From Lentisphaerota bacterium (GTDB taxonomy: Bacteria > Verrucomicrobiota > Kiritimatiellia > UBA8416 > JAIOPI01): a stretch of 64,000 nt of DNA. The position numbers were made by a program, and so were the translations under genes. The first letter of the stretch is position 1. Each line of letters begins with the position of its first letter. The stretch spans positions 124,001 to 188,000 of the forward strand of contig JAIOPI010000006.1 of the NCBI GenBank assembly GCA_021413965.1, in the 5' to 3' direction. Of this stretch, positions 57,567 to 64,000 are shown piece by piece. The notes beneath the pieces were generated by a model. The model was not told where the DNA came from, ran no database searches, and saw only the letters and a list, made by a program, of their open reading frames with translations.

Positions 57567-59036
57567 TTAGACAAACTTGAGCCGCCGCGCGGCCAGAGCC
57601 ACCATGCGCAGCAATAGCCAGCCATGGCGCCACCGGTGAATCTGCGTGGTGCCATACACGCGTTCACGATACCGGATCGGCAAGTCCACGATCTTGAGGC
57701 CAAGCTTGGCCGCGCCAAAGAGCAGGTCGTAGTCCCCGAAGGGATCCAGCTCGCCGAAGTAGCCGCGGTTGTGCGCGATGCGGCGGTAATCCTCCGCCCA
57801 GAGCACCTTCGTTCCGCAAAGGGTGTCTTTGATGGGCTGCCCCATCAGCCACGTGAAGGCGAACGTGAAGAACTTGTTCCCCAGCAGGTTCATGAACCGC
57901 ATGGCCCGGTCTTCCATCGGGTAGACCAGCCGCACGCCATTGATCATCTCGCCCTTCCCTTCCTGCAGCGCGGCATAGAAGCGGGGCAGGTCTTCCGGCG
58001 CCACCGTCAGGTCCGCGTCCAGAATCATCAGCACCTCTCCGGTCGCCACCTCCATGCCGGCCCGGACCGCATCGCCCTTTCCCACACCGGGTTGCCGCAG
58101 CAGACGGCACCGCCGCTGTGGATTCTGAGCGAGGTGCGCTTCGATCGCCTGGTAGGTCTCGTCGCGCGAATGGCCCTCCACGAATATCAGCTCGGTGCCG
58201 CGGCCCATCTCCGGCACGCGCGCGAAGATCTGGGGCACGTTGCCGGCCTCATTGCGCGCCGGGACGATGACCGACACCACCGCCGGCGCCGCGGCACCCG
58301 TTGGGCGCAGGCGCGCCAGCATGATGTTCGTCAGCGCCAGCATGCGGAACGGCCAAAGGCGCGCGAGCACGCGGTTCAGGAACGCACTCAGCAGTGGCAA
58401 CGGAGCCGGACAAAGGAGTTCCGGCCACGTGCGAATACACTCGAAACCCGCCAAGTAGAGCAGGTTCTGCATGTCCTCCACAGTCAGCCAGTTCTGCGGC
58501 AGGGCTCGGCGTTGCAGGCCGGCCCGCCCCGCCCATCGTAGCGGCCCCTCCCACATGTGACTGTAGAAGTTCAGCACCACGCGCGTGCGCGGCGTCGACA
58601 CTGCACGCAAACACTCCAGTGCCTGCTGGACGTTCTCCAAGTCGTTCACGAGATCGGAAAGGATGATGTAATCGAAGCGCTCGCGAACCGGGAGGTCCTG
58701 CGCGTCGCCCTGCACAAACGTCAGCTCCGGGTGTCGCAGCCGCGCCAACTTGAGCATCTCGTCCGACAAGTCGATGCCCACGCCATGGCTTGGGGCGACG
58801 GCGGCCAGCAGGTCGCCATTCCCGCACCCGACTTCCAGCACCCGCTCACCGCGGGGAATAACGAAACGGTAGATGCGCTGGACCAGGGCATGGTAGTGCC
58901 GCCCGAAGCACGACGGTTCCGGGGAACGGCGCGCCACGTCATCCCAATGCCGCTTTCGCGCTGCCGTGTAACCCGCGGGCGTATAGCCGGATGACTGGGC
59001 CTGGGCGGGCGGCGCGACGTTGCTTTCAGAACTCAT
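57567..59036 (-). CDS. Methyltransferase-GT2 glycosyltransferase fusion
   Basis: A 489-residue two-domain protein. The N-terminal 200 residues are a SAM methyltransferase (ERVLEVGCGNGDLLAAVAP, GVGIDLSDEMLKLA, FDYIILSDLVNDL). After a linker at about 225-255 a GT2 domain follows (VVSVIVPARNEAGNVPQIF, ELIFVEGHSRDETYQ, the metal site MILDADLTVAPEDL, then TLCGTKVLW). The GT2 half resembles polyprenol-phosphate sugar transferases (DPM1-like) but has no obvious membrane anchor. ATG 59036 is the first start after the upstream stops; frames reaching 59159 are unlikely. Joining methylation and transfer suggests both act on one lipid-linked intermediate. Confidence 0.82.
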   Translation of the reverse strand: MSSESNVAPPAQAQSSGYTPAGYTAARKRHWDDVARRSPEPSCFGRHYHALVQRIYRFVIPRGERVLEVGCGNGDLLAAVAPSHGVGIDLSDEMLKLARLRHPELTFVQGDAQDLPVRERFDYIILSDLVNDLENVQQALECLRAVSTPRTRVVLNFYSHMWEGPLRWAGRAGLQRRALPQNWLTVEDMQNLLYLAGFECIRTWPELLCPAPLPLLSAFLNRVLARLWPFRMLALTNIMLARLRPTGAAAPAVVSVIVPARNEAGNVPQIFARVPEMGRGTELIFVEGHSRDETYQAIEAHLAQNPQRRCRLLRQPGVGKGDAVRAGMEVATGEVLMILDADLTVAPEDLPRFYAALQEGKGEMINGVRLVYPMEDRAMRFMNLLGNKFFTFAFTWLMGQPIKDTLCGTKVLWAEDYRRIAHNRGYFGELDPFGDYDLLFGAAKLGLKIVDLPIRYRERVYGTTQIHRWRHGWLLLRMVALAARRLKFV

Positions 59037-59229
59037 GTCGAAATAACCTGCGACACCCGCGCAATCTGTCGCTCGCACAACGCAAACCACGGTCCCGTTG
59101 TGGCCACGGACCCAGCACCCCGCCCCCATCAGCGGAAGGCCATGCCCGTCGCACACCAAAGGCCATGCCCACTGCCATACAAGGATGTAACATTCTCAGC
59201 CGAGTATCAAGACTCAAGGTGCGCTTTGC

Positions 59230-59240
59230 GGTTGCAGAAC
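59230..59240. repeat. Left target-site duplication of the insertion sequence
   Basis: GGTTGCAGAAC directly precedes the left IS end. The identical 11 bp follow the right end at 61115-61125, which fixes both boundaries of the insertion. Confidence 0.85.
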
Positions 59241-61114
59241 CAGGGTCCTCTGTTCTATCGGTGTAAGGCGTTGATGGCACGCGGTTGAAGAAAAGACTTG
59301 CCCGTTCGGCCCCCATTTGCTCTCATCAGGCTGGATGAAAGCGCAAATCGGCAAGAGCCCAGGCGGCCCGCTCACCGTGCGTGAAGCGGGGAAAGCGGAG
59401 TGGCCACGGATCAACGACTTGCTCGCCGAGAAGCATCCGCAGCATGCGCCCAAGCGCGTTGGGCACGATTTGCGCATGGTGGTAGAGCAAGGTGGCGAGT
59501 GGGTTGGGGTTCTGGTGTGGACTTCGGGGTGCCAGCGTTTGCAGGATCGCGACGAGTGGATCGGCTGGACGAACGCCCAACGCGCACAGCGGTTGAAGTT
59601 GATCGTGCAGTTGCGGCGCTACTTGTTGCTGCACGAAGCCGGCACGCGGCCGAACTTGGCCAGCGAGGCCCTGGCCGCGGCGACGCGCGCGTTGCCCGCG
59701 CTGTGGCAGAAGCGTTTCGGCTTTGAGCCCGCATTGCTAGAGAGCTTTAGCGATGTGGAGGCGCACGCCGGCACCTGCTACCGGGCGGCGGGGTGGACCG
59801 CCGTGGGCCTGAGCAAAGGCTTTGCGAAGCACCGGGGCGATCTGTACGAGTTTCACGGCCGACCCAAGAAGTTGTGGGTGCGGCCCTTGGGCAAGCTGGC
59901 CGTGGATGCGCTGCGGGCGCCGCAGTTGCCCGAACGTTACGAAGCGGGGGCCACGGCCAGCGCGCACGGCCAGTTGCCCTTGGCGCCGGGGCAGACGCGA
60001 TCCTTGGCGGCCGCGTTGCGTATGGTCCCGGATCCGCGTGCCGCCAACTGCAAGTTCCCGCTCGGGCCCTTGCTGTGCGTCATCGCCATGGCGCTGTTGA
60101 GTGGCGCACGCGACCTGGCGCAAATCCAGCGCTTCGGCTGGCGGCTACGCCCACAGCAGCGGGCCCACTTGGGGTTCCGGCGGCGGCGGGGCACGGCGGT
60201 CTACCCGGGACCCGGCTACAGCGTCTATCGTGATGTCCTCAAGGGGCTGGACCTGGAGGTCTTTGCCGAGGCGCTGACCGCCTGGCTAGCAGCCAACCGC
60301 GGCAGCCTGCCCAGCGCCCTGGCGTTGGATGGGAAGATGATCCGCGACACGATCGGGGTGCTCAGTCTCGTGGAGGTCGAGACGGGCGTCCCGGTCGCGT
60401 TGCGCATCATGACGCAGAAAGAAGGCGACGGGGCACATTGCGAGAAGTCGGTGGCCCGGCAACTGGTCGCCGACATACCCGACGCGCAAGGGGCGCTGCT
60501 CAGCGGTGACGCCCTGCATACCGACAAGGTCATGGCACAGACGGCGGTGGCCAACGGCGCGGACTACCTGCTGCAAGTCAAAGGCAATCAGCCGACGATC
60601 AAAGCGCGACTGGCGCGCCGGACCGCCAACACCCCCCTTTTGCCGTCATAGCGGCCAAGGGTCACGGGCGCGAGGAAACCTGGCGCATCCGGCGCACGTC
60701 CATCGAACCGCTGGAAGTGGACTTCCCGCATGCGCGTTGCGCCCTGCGCGTGGAACACGCCGGGACACGCAACGGCATGCCCTTCCGGGAAACCCGCTTC
60801 TACATCAGTAACCGACCGGCTGATACCCATGCGCTCGAACAGTGGCTGCAGCATGTGCGCAACCACTGGGCCGGGGTTGAAAACCGTCATCACTGGCGCA
60901 AGGACGCCTGCCTGCGCGAGGACCATACCCGCAGCCGCAACCCCAACGTCGTCGGGGCCTTGGCACTGTTGCGCAGCGCCCTCTTCGCCATCCACCAGCC
61001 CCACCACGAACTCTACGGCGGACTCAACGGCTTCACCGAAGCCGTCGCCGCCGATCCCGCCTTCGCCTATCGCCTGATTACACGCCCCCTATGAGCTCAA
61101 AACAAAAGACCCTG
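59241..61114 (+). mobile_element. ISAs1-family insertion sequence (1874 bp)
   Basis: Left end CAGGGTCCTCTGTTCT (59241-59256) and the complement of the right end, CAGGGTCTTTTGTTTT (61099-61114), match at 13 of 16 bases. Both sides carry the 11-bp direct repeat GGTTGCAGAAC (59230-59240, 61115-61125). One transposase-like gene (59335-61094) fills the element. A CAGGG-type end, a target repeat near 10 bp and the transposase domain agree with ISAs1. The insertion lies downstream of the glycan genes and upstream of a toxin-antitoxin pair, at the border of the accessory end of the window. Confidence 0.85.
59335..61094 (+). pseudogene. DUF4338-ISAs1 transposase, frameshifted
   Basis: The first 438 codons (59335-60651) encode a DUF4338 domain (TVREAGKAEWPRINDLLAEK, VLVWTSGCQRLQDRDEWIGW, GWTAVGLSKGFAKHRGDLYE) and then the start of an ISAs1 transposase (LPSALALDGKMIRDT with the first Asp, LLSGDALHTDKVMAQ with the second, VKGNQPTIK). 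The frame ends at TAG 60649-60651. The rest of the transposase (RFYISNRPADTHALEQWLQH, GVENRHHWRKDACLREDH, NVVGALALLRSALF) continues in the -1 frame to 61094. The switch point is a C6T4 run at 60632-60641. A one-base loss there, or a ribosomal -1 shift, would explain it; I favour a loss. Confidence 0.82.
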
Positions 61115-61125
61115 GGTTGCAGAAC
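61115..61125. repeat. Right target-site duplication of the insertion sequence
   Basis: GGTTGCAGAAC, an exact copy of 59230-59240, directly follows the right IS end. Confidence 0.85.
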
Positions 61126-61236
61126 ACCGCAGAACACCGCCGTGCCTCCGATCCTGAATCCTGTTGCCTGCAGAGGTGTGCCGTCCAACTGGTCCCGTGC
61201 TCACCATGCGAACCCGGCTCGTCGGCGCGAAGGCCT

Positions 61237-61629
61237 CTACCAAAGCGTTTTGACGTGGGGATAATCCAAAATACGGCGATCCGCCGTCACCACCCGCAGA
61301 TCATGAAGGCGAGCCGTCCCGACCAGAATGCGGTCGGCCGGATCGCGGTGAAACGTCTCCGGCAACGAGTAGGCTTCCATCAGGACGGCAAGCGTGATGT
61401 CAAGTACCCGCCATTGGTTGTCGTCGAGACAGCGGTTGAACCAGGTCTTCCAATGCCCCTGGATCGCAATCCGCTTCCGATCCTGAAGGCAGCAAAGCTC
61501 CGCGCAGGAGATTGGAGATACGTACACGGCCGTGTCCCGGGCGCGCAGCACGTTACGCGCCGGTTCGGAAAGGCAATCCGGCTCTGACGCTGACCAGATG
61601 ACGGTACAGGTATCCAGCAACACGTTCAC
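61237..61629 (-). CDS. PIN-domain ribonuclease toxin (VapC-like)
   Basis: A 130-residue PIN-domain protein. The four acidic residues are visible: Asp in VLLDTCTVIW, Glu in SPISCAELCC, Asp in HRDPADRILVGTA and Asp in VVTADRRIL. VapC toxins cleave RNA (often tRNA or rRNA) unless bound by the antitoxin. It starts at GTG 61629 in a GTGA overlap with the antitoxin gene, the usual coupling in such modules. It lies just beyond the right end of the insertion sequence, in the accessory end of the window. Confidence 0.9.
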   Translation of the reverse strand: MNVLLDTCTVIWSASEPDCLSEPARNVLRARDTAVYVSPISCAELCCLQDRKRIAIQGHWKTWFNRCLDDNQWRVLDITLAVLMEAYSLPETFHRDPADRILVGTARLHDLRVVTADRRILDYPHVKTLW

Positions 61630-61865
61630 CCGTGCATCTCCCAATCGCCTGCTTCAATGGCAGGGGAGACGATGTCACCCAGAATGCTTACCGTACCCTG
61701 TGCACTGCCCAACCTGGTCTCGTTCTTCACGGTTTCGGTGGAAATCCGCACAAGGCGGGCCACGCTTTTGTTCCGCTTGCAGATCTGCACGTCCTCCCCC
61801 CGCTCGACTTCCGCCAGGTACTCCCCGAAGTGCGCCCTCAATTCGGCAACGTTCACCGCCTTCAT
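61626..61865 (-). CDS. Phd/YefM-family antitoxin
   Basis: A 79-residue antitoxin. MKAVNVAELRAHFGEYL and VERGEDVQICKRNKSVARLV are the Phd/YefM DNA-binding pattern; the C-terminal third is the likely toxin-binding tail. It is encoded upstream of, and overlapping, the PIN toxin gene. GTGAGG precedes the ATG. Inverted repeats in the promoter region (61877-61910) are probable operator sites for autoregulation by the complex. Confidence 0.88.
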   Translation of the reverse strand: MKAVNVAELRAHFGEYLAEVERGEDVQICKRNKSVARLVRISTETVKNETRLGSAQGTVSILGDIVSPAIEAGDWEMHG

Positions 61866-61876
61866 AGCGCCTCACT

Positions 61877-61924
61877 CATGTACGCATTCATATACATAAC
61901 ATAGTACATGAAACTGTGCATGTA
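61877..61924 (-). promoter_or_regulatory. Toxin-antitoxin promoter/operator with CATGTAC/GTACATG repeats
   Basis: CATGTAC (61877-61883) and GTACATG (61904-61910) form an exact inverted repeat around an AT-rich 20-bp core that can supply a -10 (TATGTT on minus). A third half site CATGTA lies at 61919-61924. It directly precedes the antitoxin start. Confidence 0.6.
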
Positions 61925-62305
61925 AAGGCTTCTCACCACCATTAGGCTTTGCGGCTTTCCCGGCGCGTGCTGGCCATATCGCTGGAAAGTCTGCTCCGGT
62001 AGCGTGCCTCGGCGTGCTGTTCCCTTCGAATGCCGGAGCCGGAGCCTGGCCTACAGATTACGCAGATTTTCGCAGATCGGACCGGACCGAATCTGCGTGG
62101 TCTGTGTCATCTGTAGACACAAGGCCGGAGATCACGGGATCCCGCGAAGAGAGACTGGGGGGGCCTGTTTCTCATGCGGTTCCCAGCCGGAACTTTCTCC
62201 TCGCCAGCCACGGGCCAGGTTTCTACCATCCGGGCATGGCGAAACTCGACCTGACGGCTTTTCATCCCGATGCAGAAGCGCTCTTGCGCGAACTGGATCG
62301 ACGTC
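61925..62305. other. Gap between toxin-antitoxin module and nucleotidyltransferase gene
   Basis: About 380 bp with no convincing gene. It holds the inverted repeat at 62051-62116. A 26-codon frame (62236-62316, starting MAKLDLTAFHPDAEALL) overlaps the next gene and may be the 3' remnant of a lost partner gene, but it is too short to call. Confidence 0.4.
62051..62116. repeat. Dispersed-type inverted repeat ('acagattacgcagat')
   Basis: CTACAGATTACGCAGAT (62051-62067) is mirrored by ATCTGCGT (62091-62098) and ATCTGTAG (62109-62116), with internal direct copies of cgcagat. Sequences of this kind are scattered intergenically in many unrelated bacterial genomes. It is non-coding here. Confidence 0.65.
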
Positions 62306-62635
62306 ATGCGGACTGACGCCGATGTCGACTGGCGGACCGATGTATGCCGCATTCTGACAGAACACGTGCCCGGTCGAGATGTCCGGCTGGTTGGTTCAAG
62401 AGCCCGTGGGGCCGTTAAACCTCATGCGGACATTGACCTGCTCGTTATGGGCGAATGGCCCCTCTCCCCCCTGCAACGCGCCAAATTGAAAATGGCCTTC
62501 GAGGAATCTGACCTGCCCTACCAGGTCGATATTCTGGACTGGGCCGCGCTGCGGCCGGACTTTCGCGACAACCTGCTTGTCGGCAGCCAATCCCTGCTGC
62601 ACCGGTCAACCCGCGGCGCGGAGGCCGCTCCATGA
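62306..62635 (+). CDS. Minimal nucleotidyltransferase (MNT) domain protein
   Basis: A 109-residue protein with the pol-beta nucleotidyltransferase core: VRLVGSRARGAVKPHADIDLLV gives the G-S motif and the D-x-D metal pair, and YQVDILDWAAL provides the third Asp. Small MNT proteins are usually the antitoxin-like half of MNT/HEPN pairs that modify the toxin by nucleotidylation. No complete HEPN gene is adjacent, so its partner seems lost or elsewhere. ATG 62306 is used. The end overlaps the epimerase remnant by ATGA. Confidence 0.83.
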   Translation: MRTDADVDWRTDVCRILTEHVPGRDVRLVGSRARGAVKPHADIDLLVMGEWPLSPLQRAKLKMAFEESDLPYQVDILDWAALRPDFRDNLLVGSQSLLHRSTRGAEAAP

Positions 62636-62724
62636 GCATCGTCATCGTCACCGGATCCGCCGGCCTGATCGGGTCGGAAACGTCGCGCTGGTTTCACGAG
62701 CAGGGCTTCGACATGGTCGGGATC
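62632..62724 (+). pseudogene. 5' fragment of an NAD-dependent epimerase gene
   Basis: The first 31 codons read as the start of an extended SDR nucleotide-sugar epimerase (VIVTGSAGLIGSETSRWFHE, then GFDMVGI), with the GxxGxxG NAD site. After codon 31, where such proteins continue I-D-N-D-M-R, the sequence changes abruptly to unrelated FNSPLAMATPG. It is a truncated remnant left by a rearrangement that brought in the following membrane-protein gene. Confidence 0.65.
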
Positions 62725-62764
62725 GTGTTCAACTCTCCATTGGCCATGGCCACGCCGGGAGCGT

Positions 62765-64000
62765 ATGCTTCGCCCCTGGGAGTATCGCGCCACGGCGCAA
62801 TGCCACGCCATGCAAAGACAACACGGTCCATTTCGCTTGCACCCCGGGACGCTGGCCATATTCCTCGCCCTGGGCAGCGTGGTTCTCTATGGGTGGCTGG
62901 TGGGGTCACCCACGTGGGAGTCCAACGACGATGTCGCCATGAACATGATGGCGGCGGGGGTCTGGACGGCGGACGGGCAACCATCAGCCGATCTGCTTTA
63001 CATGCATCCCGCAATCGGGTGGTGTCTCAGCCGCCTATACCGACTGCATCGCCACACCCCGTGGTATGCCCTCACCTTCCTGGCCGTTCTGGGCACCGGC
63101 TTGGCGACCTGCCTCTTCGCCGTCCTTCGCCTGAAGCGCGACCTTCCGACAATCCTGGTGGCCGCCGGTCTCGCCGCAAATTCGGCGCTGCTGGTGCACC
63201 GCCACCTGCAGTTTACCAGCGTCGCGGGCCTGGCGACCCTCGCGGCAATCATGCTGGCGGTCAGCCAGTTGCTGCGCCCATCGGCCGGCCATGTTCGTCG
63301 TACGGCACAGCTGATCGCCGCCTCGGCGTTCTTCGGCGTCGGACTCCTGATTCGTGGTGACGCGGCCCTCATGATCGTCGCTCTGGCAGTGCCCGGCGTG
63401 GGCCTGCTTGCGCTCCAGGCGGTTCGCCGGTCTCCCGCGGGAACGCGGGCAAAGCCGGTGCAGATCATGGGCACCTTGACCGCCCTGTTCGTCGCGGTGT
63501 TCAGCGGGGTTCAACTTCTGGATCATCACCGCGGCGCACAGGCCCCGGAGTGGCGGCGTTGGCGCGCGCTGAACCGTGCCAAGTCGGAATACACCGACTA
63601 CAAACGGATTCCCGACGATGCCGCGTTCGCGCACCGCCTGCGCACCGTGGGGTGGTCGCGCAATGATTGCGACATGATCGCGACGTGGCAATACCTCGAC
63701 CCTGTGCGCTATGCCCCGGAGAAACTCGATGCGGTGACGCCCCGGGCGGCTCAGGCCAGCCGCGCGCAACTGCAGGCCGCTCTTTCACCCGGCCATCGCG
63801 CCGAAACCATGCACCACATGGTACAGGTCGTGCGTGCCGGCCTGGGCCTTTCTGGCTGGTGGCTTGCCTTGAGCCTGTTCGCGCTGTTGATCACACGCGA
63901 AATGCGGTGGCACAAAGTTGCCGGCGTCGCCGTCCTGGCCGCGGCCCTGGCGGAGATCGCCTACTTGTCCGTGGTTCTCAACCACACACCCCTCCGCGTC
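62765..64000 (+). CDS. Polytopic membrane protein, NDD-loop family (partial, runs off window)
   Basis: An open frame of 412 codons to the window edge with no stop. Helix one (TLAIFLALGSVVLYGWLVG) is followed by PTWESNDDVAMNMMAAG, then YMHPAIGWCLSRLYRLH and several helices. WSRNDCDMIATWQYLDPVRY lies in a large loop near 305. The same landmarks occur in the protein at 44994-46706, so they form one family, perhaps GT-C glycosyltransferases using the acidic pair in the first loop. ATG 62765 has a close GGGAG; ATG 62810 is an alternative. The C-terminus is missing from this window. Confidence 0.75.
   Translation, partial: MLRPWEYRATAQCHAMQRQHGPFRLHPGTLAIFLALGSVVLYGWLVGSPTWESNDDVAMNMMAAGVWTADGQPSADLLYMHPAIGWCLSRLYRLHRHTPWYALTFLAVLGTGLATCLFAVLRLKRDLPTILVAAGLAANSALLVHRHLQFTSVAGLATLAAIMLAVSQLLRPSAGHVRRTAQLIAASAFFGVGLLIRGDAALMIVALAVPGVGLLALQAVRRSPAGTRAKPVQIMGTLTALFVAVFSGVQLLDHHRGAQAPEWRRWRALNRAKSEYTDYKRIPDDAAFAHRLRTVGWSRNDCDMIATWQYLDPVRYAPEKLDAVTPRAAQASRAQLQAALSPGHRAETMHHMVQVVRAGLGLSGWWLALSLFALLITREMRWHKVAGVAVLAAALAEIAYLSVVLNHTPLRV

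Noticed and set aside
60630..60645. Programmed -1 ribosomal frameshift site
   Set aside because: The frame-0 codons ACC-CCC-CTT-TTG do not re-pair well after a -1 slip; a one-base loss in the homopolymer is simpler. Kept only as an alternative.
62725..63360. Continuation of the epimerase frame
   Set aside because: Homology stops at codon 31; beyond it the frame is a shadow of the membrane protein read in another phase.
1..64000. rRNA, tRNA and CRISPR arrays
   Set aside because: None seen by eye in either strand; no cloverleaf-like or regularly spaced repeat pattern was found.

Overview
The window is 64 kb of GC-rich bacterial DNA. It is almost entirely a cell-surface glycan locus (O-antigen, capsule or S-layer glycan type). 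The lipid-A-side export genes (Wzm/Wzt-type ABC transporter), MBOAT/SGNH acylation pairs and Gram-negative style sugar pathways point to a Gram-negative organism. Several degenerate intergenic repeat types (CGAA-rich, 'acagattacgcagat', 'cacgaacaccgaag') resemble those I associate with large environmental genomes such as Verrucomicrobiota/Kiritimatiellota. That taxonomic guess is weak, because no rRNA, tRNA or housekeeping marker is present.

Region A (about 37-29640, minus strand) reads as one long operon of 25 genes, many joined by ATGA/GTGA/TTGA stop-start overlaps. It opens at 29639 with a GbsR/MarR-like regulator sitting beside a perfect inverted-repeat operator. An ABC polysaccharide exporter (permease and Wzt-type ATPase) follows. 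Next comes a nonulosonic-acid module of legionaminic-acid type: a fused CMP-sugar synthetase/NeuB synthase, a NeuC/LegG hydrolysing 2-epimerase, a NeuD/LegH acetyltransferase, a PtmE-like CBS-nucleotidyltransferase, a nucleotide-sugar dehydrogenase, an SDR enzyme and a LegC-like aminotransferase. An arginine:amine amidinotransferase and a polysaccharide deacetylase lie inside it. A second NeuB (fused to CBS, SAF and an extra TIM barrel), two further CMP-sugar synthetases, methyltransferases and several GT-B/DUF115-like probable transferases complete the operon.

Region B (29850-47370) is a patchwork: two SAM-dependent enzymes on plus, an MBOAT/SGNH O-acylation pair, GT-C and GT2 membrane glycosyltransferases, a DCC thiol oxidoreductase, a DUF4143 ATPase, a nucleotidyltransferase-HEPN-like protein, and a WecD/WecE pair for dTDP-4-acetamido-4,6-dideoxygalactose. 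The wecE-like gene appears to start at ATT. Short repeats have entered this region, one of them inside a reading frame.

Region C (47505-53919, plus strand) is the most exciting part. It is a tight six-gene operon behind a good sigma-70-type promoter whose gene set matches the Campylobacter jejuni O-methyl phosphoramidate capsule pathway: glutamine kinase, CDP-diphosphoramidate kinase (CysC-like), methyltransferase, gamma-glutamyl-CDP-amidate hydrolase and CTP:phosphoglutamine cytidylyltransferase. The sixth gene is a sulfotransferase-fold protein. Because the known pathway product (3'-phospho-CDP-amidate) mimics PAPS, I propose this protein is the phosphoramidate transferase.

Region D (53923-59036, minus) holds a second SGNH/MBOAT pair, a methyltransferase and a methyltransferase-GT2 fusion. 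Region E (59230-64000) is an accessory end: an ISAs1-type insertion sequence with terminal inverted repeats, an 11-bp target duplication and a frameshifted DUF4338-transposase; a VapBC-type toxin-antitoxin pair; a dispersed repeat; a minimal nucleotidyltransferase; an epimerase remnant; and a membrane protein running off the window that is related to the one at 44994-46706.
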